Below, piece by piece: positions 32,870 to 45,078 of a stretch of DNA of 64,000 nt. A program made the position numbers and the translations under genes. Position 1 is the first letter of the stretch, and the number at the start of each line of letters is the position of its first letter. The notes under the pieces are model-generated. The model searched no databases. It was not told the origin of the DNA and saw nothing but the letters and a program-made list of their open reading frames with translations. The DNA is taken from the NCBI GenBank assembly GCA_023101725.1, contig JALJCO010007871.1, forward strand, positions 1 to 64,000, written 5' to 3'. The stretch comes from Atherinomorus stipes (taxonomy: Eukaryota; Chordata; Actinopteri; Atheriniformes; Atherinidae).

Positions 32870-35650
32870 CTCTTTTACTTTTTTGTTCAATTTTTAAAGT
32901 TAAAATGATTCTTCAACTTCCTGGTCCTTCTCTCAAAGCACATACAGACAGAAAAAAAAAACATTTAATAATCATTGTATTATTTTGTAAGTATGGGAGC
33001 ACCCTGTCACTCCACTTTCTGGTCTTCTGTAACTCTTCCCGTCATAAACCAAAAATGTCACATTGTTAAGAACACCACTTACTGGTGCCGTATTATAGTT
33101 GCACATTCAGCAACACATAGTCATTCCAATAAATCATAACACACACAGATTCATTACAAAGTCAGCAGAGGCCTTCGCCCAGTGAAAAATACCCCAGTGG
33201 CAATGCAAAACTGATAGATATATTGTGCAGCATGAGCATACATGCATACTATTAACATCTGACACGCCGTCATCCTTAAAAATCAAACAACCCGCATTGG
33301 AGCAAACAGATTTCCCTACATCTGCACACATCATTGTGATGCCGTGCAATGCGGGCAGCCAGATGGTAGCGGACTGCAGCTAAACAGTAGAGATCAGGTT
33401 CTAAACGTTAGTTCCTTCCTGTCTCGTTCAGAATGGTAACATAAAGGCTCCTGGGAAATCGGAGAGGCTAAAGGGTTATTCAGGCTTCTTATGAGGCGAA
33501 GATCGGACCACCTGTGCCTGTGGGGTGAACACAGGCACCGAGAGTGCGTAGGTGTGTGTGGGTGGGTACTGTTGTATGTGTTTTTGTTATATCAGATAGA
33601 GAATGAGATGATGAATGAAAAGATGTTACAGCATGCAGAAATACAGCCAACGAACCAGGAAATTATCATTTTTTTCTTTTTATTTATGCCGAGGACAGCA
33701 ACAAAGTACGGGGGAATTAAGTTGGATTTTTATGCTTTGGAAGTGCAGCATGTTTTTGCACATACAACATCTCATGAGGTTAACACGCAAGAGATATCTA
33801 CTACATTAAAGAAGTTCTGAATAAATTCCTTGAACAGGAACCCATTTGAAGTTCAGTCCAAAGGGGCTTCATGGCTCAGGGACCACTGAGGTTTATAATG
33901 TTATCCAGTATACAGGAGACACGTCTTCCTTCATTTTTCGAGTATTCGTGGAAGTAAAAAAAATAATTTGGCGCCACACATTCACAAACGCACAAACACA
34001 TTCATACAGTGAATGCTTCATTAAACTGCATCTAGCCTCCCAAAAGACCAATGCATTTCTGTGGTAGTTTGCCTTATCTCAAAGTTAAGATGGATACCCT
34101 TCAGGGAGATGAGAACTGAGGGATGGAGGGAGAGCTGGAAAGAAGAGAGTCAGTTCAACAGAAAGTGATGGGACAGATGCTAAGAGAGAAAGGAAGAGAG
34201 GCACAGACAGGAACAAAGACTTTTAGCCAATAGATAAGGAGAAGAGAGAAAGACCGAGAGAAGAATATATAAGATATTGGACTTAACTGACTTTGAGTCA
34301 GTCCTTTTCTGTCTTTCTCTTCTTTTATATGGTTATAAATGGGCAGATTAGCACTGTGCGCCACAAATGTAAATCAGCTGGTGAAAAGATCAAACACTTT
34401 TGGTTGCTTTTGCCCTTCGGTCCTTACACATGCCTCCTATCAGAATGGAAAGTGTTACAGTTCTCCACTAGTAAACCCTGGGAGAATATGAAGTAGACTT
34501 CTCCAAACTGCAGAAGATTCAACTAAACTTTCTCCATCTCACAGCTAAACTTTGACCTCAGACTTAAAAGAATATAGTTAGAATCCAAAGGATAAAAAAG
34601 ATTATGCTTGTCTAAAATAAATACCTAATTTAACTGTAGTTGTATTTAGTAGTATATATTGGTGTGCAAGTGTGAAAAAGGGTTTTCCTTAAAGGATGTT
34701 TCTTTCTTTTTTCTTATCTTTTTTTTTTTTTTTCCCCTAAAATAATTATTTAAAATTTTTTTTGTTGGAATCACAACATTCATGACTGGAAAACATTCAT
34801 GCATGATGCAGGAAATTCTTCAGAAAGATCTGCTTTTTGTGAGGTCCTACAAGGCGAAGGGGTAAGAGGCCAGTGTGCCGTGATACATGGAAATATTTTG
34901 TCTGGGTGGTGAACTACATTAAACTGTGCACCATGAGCACAGTGTCTTCAAAAGGGCAGGCATAAACCAGGGTATTCAGCTTATGCAGGTGTCAAATTAT
35001 GATAGAGCTGCTGGTTCATGAGGAGAAGTAGCCTCATATTTTTTTTTACCAACTTAAAACAGAAAGCAAACTTAAAGCCTTCTTTTCAGAGGGAAATTTG
35101 TTTTTTGCTGAGCAGTAAAGTAATTGTGCGTAGCTTGTGCACATTGGTTGGCTTATGGTTAGCACTACAAGGAAAGAGTCAATGTTTTTTGGCAAATCAA
35201 GGTTTTACAATACATCATTGAATGGTTTCCCATTGTTTGCCATGGGGCACATCTAGGCACAAAAAATAATAACCAAAACAGAGCACAATAACTTGAAGAA
35301 ATGAGAGGAAAATCATATATCCAGTGCATTTTTGGTATGAAAAACATGCCAAGAAAAATAAGAGTCAAGTGGTGGGTCTCTGGTGTGTTTGGAAGCTTGA
35401 AAAGAACTTAAATGAGAAGAGCCTGCAGTTCTGGAGTAATGCAGCCATGATTAGTATCTGTCTATCACCACCCAGGCAATCAAAATTATCTTGTTTTTGC
35501 AATTGGTAGATTTTGTGTAGTAATTGCAGTGCAGAAAACAAATTGAACATTGAGCATAACCCCTTGGGTTGCTTTGATTATTCACTTTAAGACTTGTCAG
35601 GAGCAAAAAGAATACCTTGTTATCACATTAGTTCCTCCCATCTAAGGGCT
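32870..35650. other. Intergenic, nothing recognised
   Basis: About 2.8 kb without a recognisable repeat or exon. The longest frame, 33491-33820 (109 codons), starts in ordinary sequence and has no family similarity. A T-run lies at 34720-34734. Confidence 0.5.
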
Positions 35651-35654
35651 GCAA

Positions 35655-36547
35655 CACTATTTTGCCAAAACTATTTGCTCACCCTTCCAAATTATGGGAA
35701 TCAGGTGTTGCAGTCACTCCCATGGCCACAAGTGGCATGCAGACTGTTTTTACAAATATTTGTGAAAGAATGGGTCGCTCTCAGGAACTCAGTGAATTCC
35801 AGCATGGAACTGTGCTAGGATGCCACCTGTGCAACAGATGGAGTCATGAAATTTCCTCGCTCCTAAATATTCCAGTTAACTGTCAGCTGTATTATAAGAA
35901 AATTTCTCTGGAGTAAAAAGTCACAGTTCTCCATCTGGCAATGTGATGGATGAATCTGGGTTTGGCTGTTGCCAGGACAACAGTACTTGTCTGACTGCAC
36001 TGTGCCAAGTGTAAAGTTTGGTGGAGGGGGGATTATGGTGTGAGGTTGTTTTTCAGGAGCTGGGCTTGGCCCCTTAGTTCCAGTGAAAGGAACTCTGAAT
36101 GCTTCAGCTACCAAGACATATTGGACAGTTCCATGCTCCCAACTTTGTGGGAACAGTTTGAAGCCGGTCCCTTCCTCTTCCAACATGACTGTGCACTAGT
36201 ACACAAAGCAAGGTCCATAAAGATATGGATGGCGGAGTCTGGTGTGGATGAACTTGATTGGCCTGCACAAAGTCATGACCTCAACCCGATAGAACACCTT
36301 TGGGATGATTAGAGTGGAGACTAAGCGCCTGGCCTTCTCGTACAACATCAGTGTGTGACTTCACAAATGCGCTTCTGGAAGAATGATCAAAAACCTTCTG
36401 GTCAGCCTTCCCAGAAGACTTGAAGCTGTTCTAGCTGGAAAGGGTGGGCCAACGTCACATTGAACCCTATGGATTAGGAATGGGATGTACAACTTAAGCT
36501 CATATGTGAGTCAAGGCAAGTGAGCGAATACTTTTGGCAAAATAGTG
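35655..36547 (+). mobile_element. Internally deleted Tc1-like transposon (893 bp)
   Basis: Ends are CACTATTTTGCCAAAACTAT on the left and the complement of CACTATTTTGCCAAAAGTAT on the right. A TA follows the right end (36548-36549); the left target reads AA, probably a point change. The transposase runs on the plus strand and has lost its middle (see next entry). Size is about 0.6-0.7 kb short of an intact Tc1. Confidence 0.9.
35766..36480 (+). pseudogene. Tc1-like transposase, deleted and frameshifted
   Basis: The N-terminal DNA-binding part starts at MGRSQELSEFQHGTV and continues through ISSLLNIP. A large part of the catalytic domain, including the first Asp, is missing near 35910-35945. 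The later part shows VKFGGGG, the second Asp in FQHDCALVHKA and the third acidic residue Glu in LNPIEHLWDD (stop at about 36310), followed by frameshifted C-terminal sequence. Not functional. Confidence 0.88.
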
Positions 36548-36768
36548 TATGTCGACTCAAAGGATGATATGATGATATGAGGCAACTATTTAACAAGGTC
36601 ATTCCAACTACTTAAACAACTATCATCAGAAATGCAATTTAATAAAATGTTTACCCACAACAGGTCAAGAAGAAAAACAGAGCAAACTGGATTTGTTGCA
36701 AAAAAACTTTGCATTTTGTTAATCGTTTTCAGGGGCGGCTCTAAAGCTGGTCTACTTGGTCTTTTTAA

Positions 36769-37932
36769 AGGAGCCCTATCACGAAAAAAGAAATTTTAAG
36801 AGCTTTTCAGCATTTTACTGAGATATTTCCACATAAAAAACTTAATTTAAGTCGTTTTTTTCTTCATTTCTGCATATTTGAGTAATATATATGAATATTC
36901 AGGCCAAGCCGTAGCTTCCTTAACATAACTGACTTACGCCGGTATACGCAACGAGGTGGCACCAATCACGAAGCGACAAACACGCATGTGCAGCATCGTA
37001 GCAAGATGCCCTCTTTGTTGAACAGAAACTCAAAGAGAATCCTAACCTACACACACTCTCTGAGAAAGAAACTAACAGCCTGCAGGAAGATTTCCTCAGA
37101 GACAAGCAGCCATCAGCTAACAGATGTTTGCTCCAGAGTTCAGGAGATTTTTTTCTTTTTTTTTAAGCTCTAGAGGACGGCAAGTTGGGGAAAATGTGTG
37201 GTTGCGTTCAGCGTGGGAGTTTATTTGTAGTACTGGACGAATCGACTTGCCAGAAGTGGTTGGATTATAACTTCAGGAGCAGAAAAAAGATCTCAACATT
37301 GTGTGTGAACTTCACTCCTGACAACTTCATGAATTTCGGGCAGTAAAGTGTTTTTTTCTCGGGGATTACTTCTGAAACCTGACGCAGTTCCTACTATAAA
37401 AACACGCATTGACAGATAACAGCACCGGTGAGTGAAACACATCTCTCAGCTCAATGCTAAGTGTTAGCCTATGATTTGTTCGCTAATATACTTACTTGTC
37501 AGGGGTCTCTGTGGTACTTCTGTGGTACTGCGTGTACTTCAAACTCCATATCAGACTCTGGGTCGAGCGCATACAGCTCCATCACAAGCTGGTCCGTTTT
37601 ATTCCGTCGATCGGAGTTCAATTATCCATCAATGTTTACAAATAACATCCAAGTGAGTGCTGCTGGTGCCGGTGTTAAGAACAATTCTGTGACCCTTCAG
37701 AATCAGTGTCTCTTCCAGGCAACGTCATGAAATGGAGATAAAACATGTTGCAATTGGTCGAGAGCTCCGCGGTTCAGTACAGTCAGCCATCTTACTTCCG
37801 TGTTGGAAATTAGATGCATAAAAAAACTAATATTTACACCAAATTAGTTTCTATAGTAGCGATGGAACATATTTAGCTTATAAATGCCTGTATTTGACTT
37901 TTGGAACATTTGAAAAGCATGATACAGCTCCT
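36769..37932. mobile_element. 1164-bp TTAA element
   Basis: Bounded by TTAA (36765-36768 and 37933-37936). The inverted ends are imperfect: AGGAGCCCTATCACG on the left and AGGAGCTGTATCATG as the complement of the right. No transposase is recognisable. A 16-bp palindrome-like pair (AATGTCTCTGTA … TACAGAGACATT) lies just outside its right edge (37935-37970). Confidence 0.8.
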
Positions 37933-37936
37933 TTAA

Positions 37937-39285
37937 TGTCTCTGTATATAAATTCCAGTACAGAGACATTAGATACAACATAAGATTAGATACAACAACA
38001 AGAGATAACAAAAAAGATTTGATCAAATTTGATCAATCATCTGCTAGAACTCCTGTTGCCAGTCTTCCAGCGGTGGAGATGCTGAATAATCTGTAACTCT
38101 GTCAGCTTCCAACAAAAACATTGTATCCTCCAGAGTTCAGTTTTATGTTGTTGACACCATTTTTTAAATCTTTCCCGAAACTCATCAGGTCACCGAACCC
38201 CCTCATGGTTCAAGCATAAACAGAAACAACATGCATTGCAGAAACCATCAGAATGAGGGTAGGCTTGCTTCTTTTGTCCTGTTAATTGCGGCATCCTTGC
38301 AGAAGTGTTATTTTGTGTTATCTTTACAGTCTGCTGGTCTGACAGAGACAGGGCATTTTCTCTAACATTTAAAGACTTCATGTTTCACATGGACAACTGA
38401 TCAATCATTTAATGTGAAAAAGGGCACATGTACCATAAAAGCCGTGGATCTTTGTAAGCTCTGCATTGTCAACTGTTGAAACAGCTGCAAGTGACAGATG
38501 GTTTATGGACAGATGGTCATCACTCTAGACTATTGCAGACTTTATGTGAATATGTTCAAAATTATCCCAAAAATCAGCTTCACCCCTTTTAATTGTATTA
38601 TGTTTATATGAACTCCTGCTCCTTGTCATTATCTAAGTCATCATTTAAAATGATAAATACACAATTTGAAAGCCTTAAAGTTTTAAAGACTGGTAGACAA
38701 ACAAGCCAGAGCTAAATTCCAGCTTTCCATGTTGGGTAAATTGGTTAAATCACTAATAGGATAAAGGGCTTTAAATAAGTAGGAAATAAGCTAACCATGG
38801 TGAGGTGTGTGTGTGTGTGTGTGGGTGGGTGTGCGTGTTTAGATGTGATTCTGTATCTGAATTATTTTGTTCAAATTTGATCTGTATTGCTTCTGAGTGC
38901 AACCGTCTGAGACCCATCACTCTGACTCAAGGTATCTATGAAATTTTAAGAAATTCTAATTTAGAAGCACCTTAAAGTGAACAAACAACGGAGGTAAAAG
39001 ATTATGCAAATCACCCTTGACTTGAAGTTGAAATACTGTATTTGGACACAGTTTTAATGATAGATTCAAAATCTCAAACACCAAATGTATCTGATTATAA
39101 ATTTGGTGTTTAAGAAATGGGTCTTTGCAGTTATACTGATACTGTTTTTGTTTTGTTTTGTTTTCCCCAGTGGATATATGTGCACAAGAAGGTGTTTTGG
39201 GGTTGCCAAATGAATGAATGAAAGTGATGTCATTTTTTACCATGCACATCGCCACTCTACATCTACAGTACGTATGTGAATGAAA
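37937..39285. other. Intergenic, with a (GT)n at 38804-38824
   Basis: No recognisable gene or transposon. The only distinct feature is the short GT/GGGT repeat. Confidence 0.5.
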
Positions 39286-39333
39286 AGATTATCATTATTA
39301 TTATTATTTATTATTATTATTATTATTATTATT
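39286..39333. repeat. (ATT)n microsatellite
   Basis: TTA/ATT triplets directly abutting the left end of the next Tc1 element. A degenerate (AAT)n lies on the other side (40240-40290), so the element landed inside a microsatellite rich in TA targets. Confidence 0.9.
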
Positions 39334-39335
39334 TA

Positions 39336-40236
39336 CACTGCCCGGCCAAAAAAAAAAGTCGCCAACAAAAAAAAAAGGTCAAACATTTAACATTTTGTTG
39401 GACCGCCTTTAGCTTTGATTGCGGCAGCATTTGCTGTGTTTCCAGAAGCTTCTGCAATGTCACCAGATTTATTTGCATCCTGTTGCATCAATTTTTCACC
39501 AAGATCTTGATGATGATTGTAGAGTCTGACCACAGCACATCCCAAAGATTCTCAATGGGGTTCAGGTCTGGACTCTGTGGTGGCCAATCCATGTGTGAAA
39601 ATGATATCTGATGATCCCTGAACCATCTTTCACAATCTGAGCCCGATAAATTCTGGCACAATCATCTTGGAATATGGCCGTGCCATCAGGAACGAAACAT
39701 CCATTGATGGAATAACCTGGTCATTCAGTATATTCAGGTATCAGCTGACCTCATTATCTGAGCTCATACTGTTGCTGAACCTGGACCTGACCAACTGCAG
39801 CAAACCCCAGATCATCACACTGCCCCCACAGGCTCATACAGTAGCACTAGGCATGATGCTGCATCACTTCATCTGCCTTTCCGGCCACATTTCTTCCTGG
39901 AAGACGATAGTCCACTATCCTTCCAGTTTTTCATAATGCGTTGGACTGTTCTGAACCCAGTTTTAGTAGTTTCTGCATCTCCTTAGATGTTTTCACCTCT
40001 TGATGCCAATGATTTGACCCTTGTCAGACAGACTAACATCTTTTCCAAGACCACGGATGTGTCTTTCCACACGGTTGTTTAGGAAATGAGAAGCAAGTCA
40101 TTGCACCATTTGGGGTTAAATAACTTGTTGCCAGCTGAAAGATAATCGCCCATGCAGTCATTATCCAATAGGAGGCTCGTACCTATTTGCTTAGTTAAAT
40201 CCAGGTGGCGACTTTTTTTTCTTTGGCCAGGCAGTG
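39336..40236 (-). mobile_element. Internally deleted Tc1-like transposon (901 bp)
   Basis: Ends are CACTGCCCGGCCAAAAAAAA and the complement of CACTGCCTGGCCAAAGAAAA, flanked by TA (39334-39335 and 40237-40238). Both inverted repeats continue with AGTCGCC. The minus strand holds transposase remnants: [17 protein letters not shown] with the third catalytic Glu (complement of about 39530-39592) and, upstream on that strand, an N-terminal domain remnant. The middle is deleted and frames are broken. A fragment of the same family lies at 63470-63650. Confidence 0.9.
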
Positions 40237-40299
40237 TATTAGTATTATTAATATTAATAATAAAAATAATAATAACAACAATAATAATAAATCTACGTC

Positions 40300-41395
40300 T
40301 CCACTAAGCGATTAATGTTATACGGGGACGTTTAACTCTCGTCTTATCTGCATCCAACTGTTGTTTAAGAATTGTGTAAGGTTTGATGCTCATTTGCACA
40401 CACTGAGCATGTGCCACATCATGGGCAGACACAGGTGTATTAGATCAGCATGTAAACAGGAAGTTCATTTCTGGGACAAGCAAAGTAATGCTGACCAGAG
40501 AAACGCAATTTTTTTTTTTTCATTAAGACTGACGATGAGGAAGTCTTAATGAACGCCACAGGAACGCTACAGGAACAGCTACAGCTACAGGAAGTAAAAC
40601 TTCTGTAGCATGCTTTGCCACTTGCTATCAGTCTGAGGCAGGTTTTGCTGTCCTTACTTCCTTTCATTAAAAGACAGTGTTACCAGACGCCCCATCGGCT
40701 TGGGATTAACACGTACCACGTAACCCGCTAAAGAAATATGCGAATAAGGGGCCTTTAAATGCCGGGCAAATGTTGACAATAGGAGGGATCATGCATGTTT
40801 AAGCACTTACACGGGCTAGTGCAGACTTAGCTGGCTAGGAGTCATAGCAGGCTGATAACTCGCCATAAGATAGACCTACACACAAATCAAACATTAAGAA
40901 GTTCTAACAATTCAAATTTTATTACATTTTTTCTTCATAAGGAAGCTGACAGCACCATATAGCAAGAGTAGACTCGATATTACTTTAACAGTAGTAGCCT
41001 AAAAGCGTCATTTTCAGCGCTGCTCAAGATGCGAAAACAGTCAGGTAGCTGGTCAGGCTACTTCACAGCTTACTACCTCTGTCATGACAGCCAGGGAGTG
41101 TAGATCAATATACTGTAACATCAGCAGACAGCAAACAGCGAGCAGAGAAACATATTACAAGTCCATAAACGAGAGATACACTGTACGGTAGGTAACAAAC
41201 TTTAATGTGATCTGTTGTTGGCCACAGACACGCCTTACCACTGTTTTGATCAGCACTCAGCTCGAGCTCACTCGTCGAGTTCCCACACACACACACATAC
41301 TGTAGTGTCCTCAACAAAGGATTTGGATTTTTTTTTTTACTGGTTTTTCCACACATCCCCAGCAACTATGCTTAAAGCTCTTCTACACACATTAA

Positions 41396-41441
<46 letters not shown>

Positions 41442-42150
41442 TTTAAGTGTACGCCTCCTTTCAATGCACACATTAGTGTTCAACATAGTCATTTGCAGCC
41501 TCTACCTGTAGAGTCTGTAAAATATGAACATGTTTAAAACATTAAATAATGCAACATTTGTAAGTTTTACTGCTAAAAATAACAGCAGTAAAAAAAAAAA
41601 AAAAAAAAAAAAAAAGGAGTGTTGTTATGTTATGGCTGAGATTCCGTCAGTTTTTATTTACAAGTTTAATATCAACTTTTTTTTCTATTCTAAACTTCAG
41701 TGATGCTTGAACTATAACTAATAGGCTACATCTCCACATAACTAAATATGTGAATAATTGTTAAAATGAAGATGCTCGTTTTCTTAATTAGGCATCTAAT
41801 TATGTTTCAGGACATGATATAAAGATATAATTCGATGTTAACAGACAGAGGAAGCAAAACAAAAAGTTTCCTGGCAGCATCCATATTGTTTTTCCAATTT
41901 TTCCCACTTCAACAACAGTGCTCCCAGCTGTATATGACGCAATTCCCACCTGCGACTTCCGACCTCCGAGTAAATCAAACGCACCAATAGACTGGCTAAA
42001 CAACCAACCAGTTAGGCTATACTGGTTTCACTAATTAATTTACTTAGCCAGCTATTTAAGTAGACATCCACATTTGTTTAGTGAGGATAAGTTTAGGATT
42101 TATTGAGTATGATAGGTTAGGTTGTATATTTGTGTTTTGGGCATTAATGA
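40300..42150. other. Intergenic with simple repeats
   Basis: No gene recognised. Contains a T-run at 40509-40520, ACACACAC at 41285-41296, a (TA)n of 19 units at 41398-41435 and an A-run of 25 at 41590-41614. Frames at 41105-41511 overlap the TA repeat and are not credible. Confidence 0.5.
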
Positions 42151-42223
42151 CTACATTTACATGTCATCAAAATTCGGGTTAAGGTTCAATATTCTGGTTT
42201 CTGAAAGATTAGGTACAGATCTG

Positions 42224-43027
42224 GGGCCTCATTTATAAAGCTTGCTTACGCACAAAATAGGGCTTGAAAGTGGCGTAAGTGATTTTCTACGCAAAGTTTC
42301 TGATTTATAAAAGCAAACCTGACGGGAAAATGTGCACACCTGTACACAAACTCTGAACCTTGCGCACGAACATTTTGGAGAGGGGGAAACTGGCCACACC
42401 GCTGGTGAGATGATGAACTTAAGCCACGTTAATGCATTTAACCATCATATCAGACTGTTCCTGGATTGAGCAGTACAATCCATAAGCCTCATTCAAGAGA
42501 GCTACAGTACATCTTCAATTATATAGCGATGGCACTTATTGGTAGGTTAACTGTAACAAGGTGTGGAGGCTGATTGTAATTACTGAGTAAACTCGTGCAT
42601 AATGCTTCACAATGGATGCGCTGCACTGCTGGAAGATTATGGAAAGAAGAGGATAAAGATGGAGAGAGTTTTTAGAAACCACGACTATTCCCTGGGCCTC
42701 GATTACTGACTGATGCTGATAGATTCCTGAGACCAACCTTCCCAAACTGGGGATTCTTAGATCATTTCGGGAGGTTATGAAAAAGTTGTCAAAATAAATC
42801 TGTTAATGCAGGGAGATTAATCTGTAGGAATATAAACGCATTATCTAAGAAATAAATTATAGCCTAACTCGCAATTCAGCAATATCTTGCAAAACCCCTT
42901 CTCATATCTTGGTCAGCAAAGTTGTTTTTTTTATTATGTTTTCTTAACCTTGTGTACATATGTATATATGATTATTGTTGCACTTTTACTTTTTATATTA
43001 TTTTTATGTTAGATAGATGTGATATTG

Positions 43028-43069
<42 letters not shown>

Positions 43070-43862
43070 CAAACATTGAATTTCCCTCCTGGGATTAATA
43101 AAGTATTTTTCATTTCATTTAATTTCATTCATACGCCACCAAACCCCCCGTTATCCCCCTAATTCATGGAGATTCTGTCAGTTTTCCAGCCTCACATGTA
43201 GATGCTGCAGGATGATCTGATATATCGCACAATAAAGAGCTCAGCCGTCGCGCCGGTCAGGAACAACAACGTCTGTAATCTGGGGGGTCGTAGCTCAACA
43301 AGTTTGGAAACTCCTAGATCTATGTGTTGAACTGGACTCGACCGATCCGCCATAACCGTTTAATCCTAGTGCGCAGTTGTTGACTCCAACGCGCTCCGGT
43401 GTGCAGCGAGCCGTTGTGTTCAAGCACCGCTGCAGCAACGTGCTGTCACTTCTGTTTATCTGTGATTCAAAGTCCAAATATAAAGTTCTTTCGCACCTCC
43501 ACCTCACCAACAAGCACCTCCACTTCATTCTCCATGAAACTGTGTTTTCTTGTCTTCTCAGTCGCCACGATCAAGTTTAAATGCCTCAGATCAGCTGGCT
43601 TATTAATATGCAAAAATATCCACAAGGTGCTTTGCCATGACCCTTCATGGTAGAATGTGGGCGTGTAGGGGGCGGCATATGAGCCAAATTCACCTGCGCA
43701 AACTTCCAGGGAGAGTGTGATTTATAAAGGGGAAATTGCTTGGATTTTTGCGTATGCCTGGTTTTATAAATCTGAATATTTTTCGGCACACGCAAACTTT
43801 GGGATTTTGGCGCACGTACACTTTTAGTAAAGATCCAGCGGACAGTTTTATAAATGAGACCC
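42224..43862. mobile_element. 1.6-kb transposon with GGGYCTCATTTATAAA ends and 3-bp TSD (PIF/Harbinger-like?)
   Basis: Left end GGGCCTCATTTATAAAG and right end (complement) GGGTCTCATTTATAAAA. The target duplication is CTG (42221-42223 and 43863-43865), confirmed by the paralogous empty site ACAGATCTGGGCATG at 49848-49862. A second ATTTATAA lies 72 bp inside the left end (42303), and its complement lies 84 bp inside the right end (43767). TACGCA/TGCGTA-type words repeat in both subterminal regions. The interior includes a LINE-like tail (GAATTTCCCTCCTGGGATTA…AATAAAG, near 43078-43110) and no transposase. Confidence 0.82.
43037..43064. repeat. (GA)n microsatellite
   Basis: AGAG repeat of about 14 units inside the preceding transposon. 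Confidence 0.9.
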
Positions 43863-45078
43863 CTGGGCATGAAAAAGTTCCCCTTTCAGCCTACTGCCAG
43901 CCACTTACCAGCGACTTGTCTGCTAATTCAATCGCACGATTGAATTAGCAGACAACGATTTCAGAGCATAAATGAATGCCCGGAACAAAGACGTTTCCAC
44001 ACGCCAAGTTTGGACATGGTACGTGATGACGTATTCGTGGGACAAATCGTTCAGCCAGTGATAGAGCAGTAATGGTGCACTATTACTGCACCACTTCTGG
44101 CAAGAAATGGAGGAACTTTTTCGTGCCCGCATCTGTATAACCTGTTTACATGACTAAACAGACACAGTTACTCCTGTATGCATGATAACTACAATCAGCT
44201 GCAATATCCAGACCAAAACCACGATGCACGGAGAACATCATGATGGTGGTGGATAATGAACCATCTGGAGCCACTGTGGTTTCAGAATTACAGACGAAAT
44301 AACGACAGTTGGCTTGACCGCGGTTCCGCGAGGGGCGGCTGGCTTGACCACAGTCTGGGGCCGATAGCAGTCCTTTGCTTGTGCTGGTACTGACCTACCA
44401 GCTGTACTTGACACCATTGCGGGTCATAGAAGGAGAGAACGTGTGGTGGAAATGGAGAATGGGGCTGGAGCTGTGCACCATACACATCCACACTTCCCGT
44501 TTCTACCAGAGTCCCCCGGACACTTTCAGGACCGGTGGGAACAGGTTGTAATGATGAAGTTCACTGACTGCAGCTGGAGTCAGTGAATTTTCCCGTCAGG
44601 CCTTTACCAAACTGTGCCAGATGAGTGATGGAGCCCCACAAAGTAACTGTTTGCGCACCAGTTACTCTCGGGATGCGTGTTGCCATGGTGATATAACTAG
44701 CAAGTTGTGCAGAGTACCGTCTGATCGCTAGTACAAATACTCCCTGTAGTTTACTCAAAAGACCAAGAGTTCTTGCAGATAGAACATGCGCAGAACATAA
44801 TTAAATGTTCCTTTCAATGGAGATATTCCGGTACACGTTTACATAACCAAATATTCGGGTTAGAAAAGGAATAACCCTGGGGTAATATTCGGGTTTTTAA
44901 AACCCGAAAATGAGCATATTCAGGTTTTTTGCTGGTGTTTACATGGCCATGCACAACTGGGTTATTGCTAATATTCCGGTTATGAAAGGGTTATTGGCTG
45001 CATGTAAACTCAGTATGATTTATATAAAGCCATGTAATAGTACAGGCTGTAACCTACAGTATATACAGTAATTACGCC

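Larger units (their letters stand above)
42216..44135. mobile_element. TA-target MITE (about 278 bp without its insert)
   Basis: Ends are CAGATCTGGGCATGAAAAAG and the complement of CAGATGCGGGCACGAAAAAG, flanked by TA (42214-42215 and 44136-44137), as for Tc1/mariner-type elements. It is split 8 bp inside its left end by the 1.6-kb element at 42224-43862. The body contains two short perfect palindromes (at about 43919-43952 and 44071-44090). A second, partial copy in the opposite orientation lies at 49849-50096 and supplies the uninterrupted sequence of the insertion point. Confidence 0.85.
42151..45013. mobile_element. Outer inverted-repeat element (TTTACATG ends), carrying a nest of two others
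   Basis: Left end CTACATTTACATG and right end (complement) CTGAGTTTACATG are imperfect inverted repeats, with further AATATTC and AACCCG/CGGGTT words near both ends, as in a group of teleost MITEs. I could not define a target duplication. Without the inner elements it would be about 0.94 kb. The right edge abuts the first recognisable codons of the second LINE. Confidence 0.55.

Noticed and set aside
33491..33820. 109-codon frame as a host gene
   Set aside because: No recognisable domain, no splice signals in a sensible place, overlapping frames of similar length; chance is sufficient.
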